Part shown: in pieces, positions 1-7,734 of the stretch | Layout: every line of letters begins with the position of its first letter | How positions within the stretch are numbered: position 1 is the stretch's first letter | Origin: CAZOKH01 sp964580315 | Lineage (GTDB): Bacteria; Chloroflexota; Anaerolineae; Anaerolineales; Anaerolineaceae | Length of the DNA: 21,603 nucleotides | Assembly (NCBI GenBank): GCA_964580315.1 | Contig: CAZOKH010000061.1 | Location: 1-21,603 of the forward strand | Reading direction: 5' to 3' | Made by a program: the position numbers and the translations under genes | The notes under the pieces: generated by a model | What the model was told of the DNA's origin: nothing | The model's input: the letters and a program-made list of their open reading frames with translations, nothing else | Database searches by the model: none

Positions 1-145
<145 letters not shown>

Positions 146-413
146 AAAATCGTCTTATTCAGACGTTTTTGTTTTCGTTGCTCATTGAACGACAGGGTTT
201 ACTGTCTTCCTATCACTCTTCAATTGTTAAGGTTCTGTTATCCTTCCTCCGACCGCGACGCTTCCGTCATCACGCGAGACAAAAAGACCGATGTCTTGAT
301 TTCACACCAACGACATCGACCTGGTAAGCGACATCTTGCGGTTTTGACCTGTGGGAGGTTTTTATTTTACCGATCTGCCTTTCAGCGAGACCGCTCCTGC
401 ACTGGAGACTTAC
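146..413 (-). other. 16S rRNA leader (transcribed spacer)
   Basis: No protein gene is credible here. On the minus strand this is the transcribed leader between promoter P2 and mature 16S. Visible hairpins are CGTCT/AGACG at 151-165, directly before the 16S 5' end, and GACAG/CTGTC at 191-206. These are likely parts of the pre-16S processing or antitermination region. A clear boxA could not be assigned. The stretch at about 211-240 (minus strand: AACCTTAACAATTGAAGAG) is only vaguely similar to leader elements seen before other 16S genes. Confidence 0.7.
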
Positions 414-442
414 ATTCTACTCGCTTCCTTCACCCTTGTCAA
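414..442 (-). promoter_or_regulatory. rRNA promoter P2
   Basis: On the minus strand a perfect -35 TTGACA (437-442) is followed after 17 nt by -10 TAGAAT (414-419). Start of transcription is expected near 407, giving a leader of about 260 nt. It lies between the upstream P1 and the 16S gene, the tandem arrangement common for rRNA operons. Confidence 0.75.
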
Positions 443-451
443 GAGGTTATT

Positions 452-476
452 TTGCTCAATTTTCGAGCAATTTTTT
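452..476 (+). other. Hairpin between rRNA promoters P1 and P2
   Basis: TTGCTC (452-457) pairs with GAGCAA (465-470) and is followed on the plus strand by six T residues. On the plus strand it has the form of a small intrinsic terminator, which could stop stray transcription from entering the vanW side. On the minus strand it lies in the P1 transcript. The stem is only 6 bp, so its role is uncertain. Confidence 0.35.
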
Positions 477-589
477 CGTCCAGGTTACTCTTGATTTTTT
501 GGATTCGGAAAGCACCGAAACAGGAGTTTTTCTTTTTTTATTGATCCGCTTTTTTTCGAAGCGCATCATGTTCTCAACAGCGAGGCTGG

Positions 590-617
590 ATTATACTGCA
601 ATGCGATACTGTGTCAA
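590..617 (-). promoter_or_regulatory. rRNA promoter P1 (full consensus)
   Basis: On the minus strand both hexamers match the sigma-70-type consensus exactly: TTGACA at 612-617 and TATAAT at 590-595, with a 16-nt spacer. The upstream side (618-660) is A/T-rich on the minus strand and could act as an UP element. The predicted start is near 583, about 440 nt before mature 16S. Confidence 0.85.
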
Positions 618-752
618 GGGTTTTGGTACACCAATTTTAAAATTGCCTTAACCCATTTTTCTCACCCCCTTAAAGTTCGTAAAATACCCTTCTGTTCTCA
701 CATATCGCCTTCGTAAAAGTCTTTGATTTTCATTAAAACCCAATGAGCAAAA

Positions 753-781
753 CTGATTCATACTACTCGCTCTGATATAAT
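753..781 (+). promoter_or_regulatory. Promoter of the vanW-like gene
   Basis: A perfect TATAAT lies at 776-781, only 7 nt before the ATG at 789. A weak -35 (CTGATT, 753-758) sits 17 nt upstream of it. The expected transcription start (about 788-789) coincides with the start codon, and no Shine-Dalgarno sequence is seen, so the transcript may be leaderless. Confidence 0.5.
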
Positions 782-788
782 TCACCCC

Positions 789-2708
789 ATGAACCATCCT
801 TCAACGCTTCACCGGCATTCGAACCGCGCGCAAGTTTTCACCATTGAACAAATTTTGCTGGCTGTGCTGGCTGGCTTTGTTCTCTTTTTTCTTGCGCTGC
901 TGATTAGTATTGCCGGTTTTCAAATCTGGCACACAGGCAGGGTATATCCGGGTGTGAGCGTAGCGGGCGTTCCAGTGGGCGGCATGTCAACCACCAGAGC
1001 TGCCGCGGCCATTACACAAAGCATCACCTACCCGCAAACCGGGCGCATTATGCTGCAAAACGGTGAACAGCGCTGGTTGACGTCGCCCACGCAACTGGGG
1101 CTGGTGCTCGATGCCGATGCATCAGCGCAGCAAGCCTACCAGGTTGGGCGGCAGGGCAACCCGCTGTCGCGCCTTGAAGAGCAATTCAACGCCTGGCAAA
1201 ATGGTCGCCAGCTTTCACCTGTCTTCGTTTTCAACCAGCAACTGGCAGCCAATTTTCTGCACTCCATCGCTCAACAAATTGATCAACCGGTGGTCGAACC
1301 CTCTTTGAAGGTTGAAGGCGAAAAGGTTAGCATTCAACCCGGCCAGGTCGGGCGGCAGGTTGATTTTTCAACCTCCATGGATGTGATCGCTTCGCACATG
1401 CGCGCGATGCAAGATGCCCTGATTGACCTGACCGTTGCTGAAACCCCGCCCACCCCCATCGACCTGGCAACTCAAACCCGTGCGCTTGAAACCATCTTGA
1501 GCCAGCAGCTCACACTCACCATGCCGCCCAACCAGCCCGACGAGAGAGGCCCCTGGGAATTCAAAGCCTCCGATCTGGCTCCCCTTTTGGTGTTGGAACA
1601 CATCGGTCAGGGCGCTGACGCACACCTTGAGGTGGGCATTCAACAGGCTGCCCTGGCTGACTATTTAAGCAAACTGGAACCCAAACTTCAATTGGAACCA
1701 CAGAATGCGCGTTTTATCTTCAACGACGATACACGCCAGCTCGATTTATTACAATCGGCTACAGTTGGGCGCCACCTGGATGTGGCTGCTTCTCTCAACA
1801 GCATCCAGTCCAAAATTCGCGCGGGTGAGCACAGCGTGCCGCTGGAGTTTGTGTTTACCCCCCCGGCAGTGACCGACAACACCACCGCCGAACAATTGGG
1901 CATTTCAGAGCTGCTGCACGAAGAAGTTTCTTTTTTCTACGGCTCCAGCGCCGACCGCGTCCAAAACATTTCCACTGCCTCCAGCAATTTTCACGGTTTG
2001 CTGGTGGCGCCAGGTGAAACATTTTCCATGGCTGCCTCCATGGAAGATATCACGCTGGATAACGGTTATGCCGAAGCCCTGATCATTTACGGTGATCAAA
2101 CCATCCAGGGTGTGGGCGGCGGCGTGTGCCAGGTTAGCACCACCCTGTTTCGAAGCGCATTCTTCAGCGGCTTTCCCATCGTAGAACGGCATGCGCACGC
2201 CTATCGGGTAAGCTATTACGAAAAAACAGCCGGCAACGCCATTAACCCCGACCTGGCAGGTTTGGACGCCACCGTGTTTGTCCCGCTGGTTGATTTGAAA
2301 TTCACCAACGATTCTCCCCACTGGCTGTTGATGGAAACCTATGTCAATCCTTCTTACAGCTCGCTGGTGTGGAAGTTCTATTCCACATCAGACGGCCGTT
2401 CCGTGCAGTGGAAAACCACCGGCCCCATCAACACACAAGAAGCTCCCAAACCGCTTTACCGCGAAAATCCAGAACTGGAAAACGGAGAGGTAAAACAGGT
2501 AGATTGGGAAGCGGAAGGCGCCGATATAACCGTCGAACGCGAAGTGTACCGCGGCGACCAGGTTTATTTCCGCGATTCTTTCTACACCCATTATCAACCC
2601 TGGCAGGCCATTTATGAATACGGTCCCGGTACAGAAGGGATGCCCCCTGACCAGGATGAAGATGAAGATGAAGATGAAGATGAAGATGAAGATGACGAAG
2701 ACGAATAG
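789..2708 (+). CDS. VanW/YoaR-like cell-wall protein with acidic tail
   Basis: 639 aa. One N-terminal membrane segment (about 21-45) anchors a long extracytoplasmic part. It begins with the YPGVSVAGVPVGGMS motif (53-67) that introduces the peptidoglycan-binding-4 repeats of YoaR-type proteins, with two such regions at about 90-200 and 250-350. The VanW domain spans about 380-515 and includes APGETFS and GGGVCQVSTTLF. A short G5-like stretch follows (ITVEREVYRGDQVY region), then a tail of alternating Asp and Glu. VanW proteins are found in some glycopeptide-resistance clusters, but most, like this one, stand alone with unknown wall-related roles. Resistance should not be inferred. Divergent from the rRNA promoters and followed 56 nt later by a Trm112-type gene. 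The start codon is directly downstream of a -10 box. Confidence 0.9.
   Translation: MNHPSTLHRHSNRAQVFTIEQILLAVLAGFVLFFLALLISIAGFQIWHTGRVYPGVSVAGVPVGGMSTTRAAAAITQSITYPQTGRIMLQNGEQRWLTSPTQLGLVLDADASAQQAYQVGRQGNPLSRLEEQFNAWQNGRQLSPVFVFNQQLAANFLHSIAQQIDQPVVEPSLKVEGEKVSIQPGQVGRQVDFSTSMDVIASHMRAMQDALIDLTVAETPPTPIDLATQTRALETILSQQLTLTMPPNQPDERGPWEFKASDLAPLLVLEHIGQGADAHLEVGIQQAALADYLSKLEPKLQLEPQNARFIFNDDTRQLDLLQSATVGRHLDVAASLNSIQSKIRAGEHSVPLEFVFTPPAVTDNTTAEQLGISELLHEEVSFFYGSSADRVQNISTASSNFHGLLVAPGETFSMAASMEDITLDNGYAEALIIYGDQTIQGVGGGVCQVSTTLFRSAFFSGFPIVERHAHAYRVSYYEKTAGNAINPDLAGLDATVFVPLVDLKFTNDSPHWLLMETYVNPSYSSLVWKFYSTSDGRSVQWKTTGPINTQEAPKPLYRENPELENGEVKQVDWEAEGADITVEREVYRGDQVYFRDSFYTHYQPWQAIYEYGPGTEGMPPDQDEDEDEDEDEDEDDEDE
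2655..2702 (+). repeat. GATGAA hexanucleotide microsatellite in coding sequence
   Basis: Six perfect GATGAA units (2655-2690) are followed by two degenerate ones (GATGAC, GAAGAC) just before the stop codon at 2706. They encode the alternating Asp-Glu tail of the VanW-like protein. A change in copy number would keep the frame and only alter tail length. Confidence 0.95.
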
Positions 2709-2764
2709 AGTCAAAAAATGCTTGTGGTAAAATTACGCCTGAGAAAATAACCAATGGAGGCAGA

Positions 2765-2986
2765 ATGTTAAGCCCTGATCTGCTCGAGATTTTGCGATGC
2801 CCGGCTTGCAATCCAGAAAACAAAGGTGAACTGGATTATGTAAAAGATTGCTGGCTTGTGTGCCGAAACTGTGGAAGAAAATACCCCGTCGTTGACGACA
2901 TTCCGGTAATGTTGATTGACGAAGGCGATAAATGGATCAACACTGCGGTTGATCAACTTCCCGTTCCTCCACCCGAACCACAATAA
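2765..2986 (+). CDS. Trm112-type zinc-binding protein (UPF0434-like)
   Basis: 73 aa, the usual size for bacterial Trm112-like proteins. Two CxxC pairs (C12/C15 in CPAC and C33/C36 in CRNC) form a probable zinc site. The segment YPVVDDIPVML after the second pair is the family hallmark. Trm112 proteins in eukaryotes and archaea activate methyltransferases; the bacterial members are poorly defined, so no partner is assigned. A good ribosome site (GGAGG at 2756-2760) fixes the ATG at 2765. It lies 56 nt after the VanW-like gene and 112 nt before the LCP gene on the same strand, so co-transcription is possible. Confidence 0.88.
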   Translation: MLSPDLLEILRCPACNPENKGELDYVKDCWLVCRNCGRKYPVVDDIPVMLIDEGDKWINTAVDQLPVPPPEPQ

Positions 2987-3098
2987 TCACGATGCTTTCA
3001 GCCTGTGAAACTTTGCACTGAAAAATTTTGGTATTCTTCTTGCACCCTTTCACGCTGAAATCATTCTGTAATGAATTCTAGTTTTTTCACGGATAAAT

Positions 3099-4532
3099 AT
3101 GCGCAACCCTCGTAATCGAACAAAAATGGCGAAACCTCGCCGCCCAATGGATCGTCTTACAGTCGGCCTGTTGATTGCTTTTGGCGTTCTGGCAATTGCC
3201 ACAGCCGTCGTCGCTTTCTTTGTCGCCCGCAACCTGTTCAGCAGTTGGACAATGACCGATCTGCCCGGCTTGCCCCAAATCAGCGAGCAGGGCAGTGAAA
3301 TGCCCGAAACGCTGCCCGGCGGCACCCCGGCGTCTGCCCCGCTGCAATCAGCCAGTGGGCCCACCCCTGTGCCGTGGGACGGCGCCAGCCGGATCACTAT
3401 GCTGGTTATGGGCCTGGACTACCGCGACTGGGAAGCCGGTGAAGTAGCCCGCACCGACACCATGATCTTATTAACGGTTGATCCGCTCACCAAAACAGCC
3501 GGGATGCTTTCCATCCCGCGCGATATGTGGGTCAACATCCCTGGTTTTGACTACGGAAAAATTAACACCGCCTACTACCTGGGTGAAACCTATAAGTTGC
3601 CCGGCGGCGGCCCCGCCCTGGCCATGCAAACGGTTGAGAATTTCCTGGGCGTACCGATTGACTACTATGCCCAGGTTGACTTCATGGCATTCGTCAAATT
3701 TATTGATGAAATTGGCGGCCTGGACATCAATGTGATGGATGAAATCCGGGTTGCCCGCATCGGCAGCGACGAAGAATCGTACGTACTGCATGAGGGCGTT
3801 CAAAACCTGGATGGTATGGAAACGCTGGGTTACGCTCGTTCGCGTTACACCAGCGGCGGCGACTTTGACCGCTCGGAACGCCAGCAGCAGGTCATCATGG
3901 CAATTCGTGAACAAATCGTAACGTTTGACATGCTGCCCACTTTGATTGCCAAATCGCCCATTCTTTACCAGGAATTATCATCGGGCATTCGCACCAACCT
4001 TTCGCTGCAGCAGGTGATTCAACTGGCGGTTCTTGGCACGCAGATTGATGCCAAACAAATCAAACAGATTGTCATTCCACCCGATGTGGTTTACGAATCC
4101 TTCTCACCCGACGGCTTATCCATCCTGATCCCCATTCCAGATGAGATTCGGGCGCTGCGCGACAAGGTTTTTGCCGTTACCAGCCCCGCCAGCCCATCCA
4201 CCGCCAATGTCGATCCGGCTGAACTGGTCAAAATGGAACAGGCGCGCGTCACAGTTGTTAACGGCACGCAAACAGCAGGCCTCGCCACACGTACTTCCGA
4301 ATACCTGCGGGCACAGGGTATCAACGTGGTGGGCGAAAGCACCGCCGACCGGGTGTATGAAACCACCACCATCATCATCTACAACGGCAAACCCTACACC
4401 ATCAATTACCTGGCGCAAACCATGGGCGTGCCCACCAGCCAGATATTTAACAGCTACAACCCCGATGCCCCGACGGATATCGATGTCATTATCGGCAACA
4501 ACTGGGGCAGCAGCAACCCCATGCCGCAATAG
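3099..4532 (+). CDS. LytR-CpsA-Psr (LCP) family envelope transferase with LytR_C domain
   Basis: 477 aa. LCP proteins attach lipid-linked glycopolymers to the cell wall or other surface acceptors, outside the membrane. A basic N-terminus precedes a membrane helix (about 21-44) and a Pro/Ser-rich linker. The LCP domain (about 97-270) shows RTDTMILLTVDP (118-129), SIPRDMW (138-144, Arg and Asp likely bind pyrophosphate) and the ARSRY...DFDRSERQQQ block (246-264). The C-terminal LytR_C domain (about 383-470) starts ARVTVVNGTQTAGLA. No Shine-Dalgarno is visible before 3099; an in-frame ATG at 3126 (residue 10) is an alternative start with the same topology. The gene ends shortly before a strong terminator. 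Confidence 0.92.
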   Translation: MRNPRNRTKMAKPRRPMDRLTVGLLIAFGVLAIATAVVAFFVARNLFSSWTMTDLPGLPQISEQGSEMPETLPGGTPASAPLQSASGPTPVPWDGASRITMLVMGLDYRDWEAGEVARTDTMILLTVDPLTKTAGMLSIPRDMWVNIPGFDYGKINTAYYLGETYKLPGGGPALAMQTVENFLGVPIDYYAQVDFMAFVKFIDEIGGLDINVMDEIRVARIGSDEESYVLHEGVQNLDGMETLGYARSRYTSGGDFDRSERQQQVIMAIREQIVTFDMLPTLIAKSPILYQELSSGIRTNLSLQQVIQLAVLGTQIDAKQIKQIVIPPDVVYESFSPDGLSILIPIPDEIRALRDKVFAVTSPASPSTANVDPAELVKMEQARVTVVNGTQTAGLATRTSEYLRAQGINVVGESTADRVYETTTIIIYNGKPYTINYLAQTMGVPTSQIFNSYNPDAPTDIDVIIGNNWGSSNPMPQ

Positions 4533-4551
4533 ATAGATCATCACAATCAAA

Positions 4552-4588
4552 AACCTCACCAGTTTGCAGAAATCTGGTGAGGTTTTTT
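4552..4588 (+). terminator. Intrinsic terminator after the LCP gene
   Basis: An 11-bp perfect stem (AACCTCACCAG 4552-4562 with CTGGTGAGGTT 4574-4584) with an 11-nt loop ends in a run of six T (4583-4588). It lies 20 nt after the LCP stop codon and closes the plus-strand unit. Confidence 0.92.
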
Positions 4589-4631
4589 GTTTAACGCAAA
4601 TTCTGGAAAAGGTGTTCCATCATTGCAAGGA

Positions 4632-4661
4632 GGTTGAAATAGCGCATTTTCTGTTTCAACC
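4632..4661. other. Inverted repeat in the convergent spacer
   Basis: GGTTGAAA (4632-4639) pairs with TTTCAACC (4654-4661) across a 14-nt loop. No T tract follows on either strand. The spacer between the convergent genes (4589-4763) holds no credible gene. Confidence 0.4.
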
Positions 4662-4738
4662 GACAAAGCAAACTCATGGTAAGCCAAAATGATGAGATTA
4701 CTTCGCTCTCTGCGCTCACGCGCAAAGACATCGTAATT

Positions 4739-4756
4739 ATCCCGAATCCACGGGAT
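4739..4756 (-). terminator. Hairpin at the end of the minus-strand kinase operon
   Basis: ATCCCG (4739-4744) and CGGGAT (4751-4756) form a 6-bp stem with a 6-nt loop, 7 nt beyond the stop codon at 4764-4766. There is no U tract, so it may be a weak terminator or an mRNA 3' end stabiliser. Confidence 0.4.
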
Positions 4757-4763
4757 TTAATCC

Positions 4764-5690
4764 CTATTGCGCAATAAACCTTAACTTCCAGCCGCCCAGC
4801 AGTCCAGCTGCTCCCTCGTCTTCACCCTCGCAGGTTTTAGCTTCAAGTTCGCTGATGGTTTCTCCACTGTCGCCCACGCGCAAAGAATACAACACGCCGG
4901 GCTGCATTTGAAAATCGGCATACCCCGCATCAATCTCGGGGTACAAACCCGTGTAGAACTGGTTTTCGCCGTTTTCCCAGGCCACAGCGATCATCACACC
5001 CGGCATTGATTTTCCGTCTTCGTCTTGCACAATCACCTGGATCGTTCCCTCGGGTACCTGTGAATCGCACACCCTTTCACGCTCGGTCAATTCAAACGGA
5101 ATTCCCAGCCCGGGATTGCTAATTTGAGCCGCCTGCCGGGTGGGTTTGCTTTCAGGCTGGTCTTTCTCAGGGGTTGGCGTCGATACCCCCTCTTCATCGT
5201 CGTCTTGTTCTGCCTGTTCATCTTCAATTTCTTCTGCCGCTTCGTCAGTAGTAGCCTCGTCGCCATCCTCGTCCGGCTGCGGTGTGGCAGATGGTAATCG
5301 TTCAACCACAGCCATCTGGGCAGGGGTTGAGGTGGGCGTGGCGATCACACCAGATTCCTGCCCCAGCACCGAGGCCAATTGCGCCAGCGACCGGGCGGCG
5401 CCGGGTTCGCCATTTTCAGCCAAAATGCGCTGGGCCTGCGCACTTAACGACCACACGGTTTTTGCGTCGCCCAATAAGCGCACGCGCGCACGCGCGCGGC
5501 CAATGTCGCCGTTGGCATCATAAGCCAGTGCCACCATGCTGCGGTACTGGTCTTTATCAGCTTCGCTCAATGAAGCCGGAGATACGTCGTAATACTCCAC
5601 TGGCTCCATCAACCGGCTGTAGAACAAACCCAGCGCCAGTCCAATCAGCAGCCCTGAAAGCAGAAACCAGTACCCTTTACTCGCGCTCAT
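4764..5690 (-). CDS. Membrane-anchored protein with acidic linker and C-terminal beta domain, unknown function
   Basis: 308 aa, no recognised family name. Residues 7-24 form a membrane helix without lipobox. Residues 28-110 are an alpha-helical region similar to the product of the preceding gene. Residues 115-195 are a Thr/Pro and Asp/Glu-rich flexible linker. Residues 200-308 look like a beta-rich domain (EGTIQVIVQDEDGKSMPGV start, as in carboxypeptidase-regulatory or Ig-like folds) with two cysteines (C208, C287) that could form a disulfide outside the cell. The start codon overlaps the stop of the upstream gene by 4 nt (5687-5690), so translation is coupled. It is the last gene of the kinase operon. 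The function remains open; an extracytoplasmic scaffold or sensor is only a guess. Confidence 0.75.
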   Translation of the reverse strand: MSASKGYWFLLSGLLIGLALGLFYSRLMEPVEYYDVSPASLSEADKDQYRSMVALAYDANGDIGRARARVRLLGDAKTVWSLSAQAQRILAENGEPGAARSLAQLASVLGQESGVIATPTSTPAQMAVVERLPSATPQPDEDGDEATTDEAAEEIEDEQAEQDDDEEGVSTPTPEKDQPESKPTRQAAQISNPGLGIPFELTERERVCDSQVPEGTIQVIVQDEDGKSMPGVMIAVAWENGENQFYTGLYPEIDAGYADFQMQPGVLYSLRVGDSGETISELEAKTCEGEDEGAAGLLGGWKLRFIAQ

Positions 5691-6076
5691 GGCTGCTGCT
5701 CCCCTTCCGGGTTAAGCATCCAGGCTTGCAGCCCGTCAGACAACTTGCCCAGCAGGTTCATGTCTTGCTTGCTGTATTGCAGTTCCTGGCCGGTAACGAT
5801 GGCGCGCTGAACATAACGCAGCACCGGTTCACTGCCCAGGAAAGCCAGCCGTTCTGCCGCACTGTCAGCGTTTTTGTCTTTGGCATACACCTCGGCAGTC
5901 ATCAACACATAATCCGCCTGATAGTCGTAACGCAGTTCTTCGGAAGGTGTATTACGATATGCCACAGGTAGGCCAATCCAACCAGCAGCCACACCGCCCA
6001 CAAAACCAATCAAAATGGCAGCGGCAAACCAGTAAACACGCCCGGTATTCATTCCTGCTTCTTTCGTCATCGTCAT
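5687..6076 (-). CDS. Small membrane-anchored protein, paralogue-like to the next gene
   Basis: 129 aa, not recognised. An N-terminal membrane helix (about 14-36) is followed by a soluble helical region. Residues 36-84 align by eye with residues 30-77 of the 308-aa neighbour: both have a tyrosine just after the membrane segment, a Pro-Ser acidic step, a D-Y-x-x-M-x-A-x-x-Y core, and an R-L-x-x-L-G ending. This protein lacks the linker and beta domain. The start at 6076 is 12 nt after the kinase stop; an alternative ATG at 6052 would still keep the helix. The 4-nt overlap with the next gene suggests equal production of the two proteins, perhaps as a complex (inference). Confidence 0.72.
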   Translation of the reverse strand: MTMTKEAGMNTGRVYWFAAAILIGFVGGVAAGWIGLPVAYRNTPSEELRYDYQADYVLMTAEVYAKDKNADSAAERLAFLGSEPVLRYVQRAIVTGQELQYSKQDMNLLGKLSDGLQAWMLNPEGEQQP

Positions 6077-6088
6077 GTTCGTATCCAG

Positions 6089-7612
6089 CTATGTTTCTCC
6101 TGAAATCGCCGCCAGGTGATGGTTAAGTCCGCGCACAGTCATATACAGCGGTTTATATACCTGCTCATAAATCGGCATATACCATTCGTGCCTGGCCGGG
6201 TCGGGTTCAAACACTGTGGCGCCGTAGCGCATTGATTCAACCGCTTCAGACGGTGAATGGAATGCCCCGACTCCCAGACCAGCCAATAATGCCGCGCCTG
6301 TGGCCACAGCTTCGGGCAAATTGGGCGTAATCACCGGCAGGTTGAGTACATCAGCCTTTAACTGCGAAAGCAGCGTTAAACGCGTTGTACCGCCCACCAG
6401 GATCACCTGTTCCAATTCCTGTTTGCTCATGTTCTGAATGGTATTCAGATTGTAACGCATATAGAAGGCCATCGATTCCAAAAAACCGCGGAACAGGTCG
6501 CCCGAAGTTTGATCCAGTTGCATGCCCACCACCGCCGCCCGGCTGTAACGATCGCTTTCAGGCGAACCCGAGCCGTTGAGGTGCGGCAGCCACACCGGCC
6601 CCACCCGTTTGCCCACGCCCTTGCGAGCGGCTGTTTCCAGTTCGGCAAAAGGCAAATCAGCCCGGCTGACGCCCACACCCGCCAACTGGCGCACCACCCA
6701 TTCAATGCCGCCTCCGGCAGCTTTCATACCGCCCTTCACCACAAAAGCCCCCGGCAGCACATAGGCATAACACGCAAACCCTCTTTGCGCCGCCGTCAGG
6801 CTGGTGTGGAAAGACGGCGTCACCAGGAACAGCGCCTGGGCGGTGCCGCTGGAATCCATCACTGACCCGCTGTGGTACGCACCGGCCGCAAAAGAACCCA
6901 CCAGATGATCGTGCCCGCCCAGTGAGCAGGGCAGCCCCACCGGCAGACCGGTTTCAGCCGCTGCCGCAGGGGTCACCTGCCCGATCACCGTGCCGCCGGG
7001 ATGTAGCGCTGGCAGTATTTCGCGTTTAATCCCGGCCAGGTTTAGCATCGTATCCGACCAGTCCAGTTTTGACTGGTCAAACAAAAGAGTGCGCGACGCC
7101 AGCGAATAATCGGTGGCCATTTCGCCGGTCAATCGCCACAGCACGTAATCGGGTACCCCCAGCCATTTCACCATTCGCTGCGCCGCTTCGGGATGATTTT
7201 GGATAATCCACAGGATTTTTGTGAGGGTGAAGGATGTGCTGACGCGCTGACCGGTGACGGCGTGCAGTTCTTGAATTCCAATTTGCTTCTCAATCCAGCT
7301 GGCCTGCGGATCGGTGCGGCGGTCATACCAGGCAATCACCGGGTGCAGTGGTTTCCCGGCAGCATCCAGCGGCACCCCGGCTTCAGCCAGGCTGGCCACA
7401 CCCAGCCCTGAAACCGGGCGTCCTTTCACTGCCTCACGGATGCATTGCGCCACCGTTTGCCAGATTTGTTCAATTTCGTGCTGGCTCCAATCGGGCTGCG
7501 GGTGATCAGTAGGCATGGGATGCGAGGCAATATCAATCACCTTGCCCGCTTCAGTGTCATAGACAACTGCCTTAATATTTGTTGAACCAATATCCAGACC
7601 AACCAGGTACAT
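6089..7612 (-). CDS. FGGY-family carbohydrate kinase (xylulokinase-like)
   Basis: 507 aa, the normal length for FGGY kinases, which phosphorylate a sugar or polyol with ATP in the cytoplasm. The N-terminal actin-like domain starts VGLDIGSTNIKAVVYD (4-19, phosphate loop). WYDRR (95-99) contributes to the substrate site. GGHDHLVG (232-239) carries the probable catalytic base D235. DSSGTAQA (253-260) and the later LVGGTTRL with EAVATGAALLA form the ATP side. The substrate cannot be told from sequence; xylulose, ribulose, fuculose or erythritol-type polyols are all possible. The ATG at 7612 has GAGGA (7619-7623) as ribosome site. It heads an operon with two small membrane proteins and follows the terminator of the family-5 importer operon, so it is separately transcribed. 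Confidence 0.9.
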   Translation of the reverse strand: MYLVGLDIGSTNIKAVVYDTEAGKVIDIASHPMPTDHPQPDWSQHEIEQIWQTVAQCIREAVKGRPVSGLGVASLAEAGVPLDAAGKPLHPVIAWYDRRTDPQASWIEKQIGIQELHAVTGQRVSTSFTLTKILWIIQNHPEAAQRMVKWLGVPDYVLWRLTGEMATDYSLASRTLLFDQSKLDWSDTMLNLAGIKREILPALHPGGTVIGQVTPAAAAETGLPVGLPCSLGGHDHLVGSFAAGAYHSGSVMDSSGTAQALFLVTPSFHTSLTAAQRGFACYAYVLPGAFVVKGGMKAAGGGIEWVVRQLAGVGVSRADLPFAELETAARKGVGKRVGPVWLPHLNGSGSPESDRYSRAAVVGMQLDQTSGDLFRGFLESMAFYMRYNLNTIQNMSKQELEQVILVGGTTRLTLLSQLKADVLNLPVITPNLPEAVATGAALLAGLGVGAFHSPSEAVESMRYGATVFEPDPARHEWYMPIYEQVYKPLYMTVRGLNHHLAAISGET

Positions 7613-7647
7613 GGGTTTCCTCGAAAACGTTAAAAGTACTCAAATGT

Positions 7648-7656
7648 ATTTTATCA
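7648..7656 (-). promoter_or_regulatory. Extended -10 element before the FGGY kinase
   Basis: On the minus strand TGATAAAAT (7648-7656) is an extended -10 (TGN plus TAAAAT). The start of transcription would be near 7641, about 29 nt before the kinase ATG. No good -35 at the right distance is seen, which is tolerated with extended -10 promoters. Confidence 0.4.
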
Positions 7657-7678
7657 GGGAAGATGCAAGTTTTTCTCC

Positions 7679-7708
7679 AAAAAAAACCTCCCCACATCAG
7701 CGGGGAGG
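7679..7708 (-). terminator. Intrinsic terminator of the family-5 importer operon
   Basis: On the minus strand a CCTCCCC/GGGGAGG stem (7687-7693 with 7702-7708, loop 8 nt) is followed by eight T (7679-7686 as A on the plus strand). It lies about 27 nt after the stop of the last ATPase gene. Confidence 0.9.
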
Positions 7709-7734
7709 GAAATGTTTTAAGAATTTTTTGGGGG

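Noticed and set aside
789..2708. Glycopeptide resistance role for the VanW-like protein
   Set aside because: No other van genes are nearby, and VanW-domain proteins are widespread outside resistance clusters.
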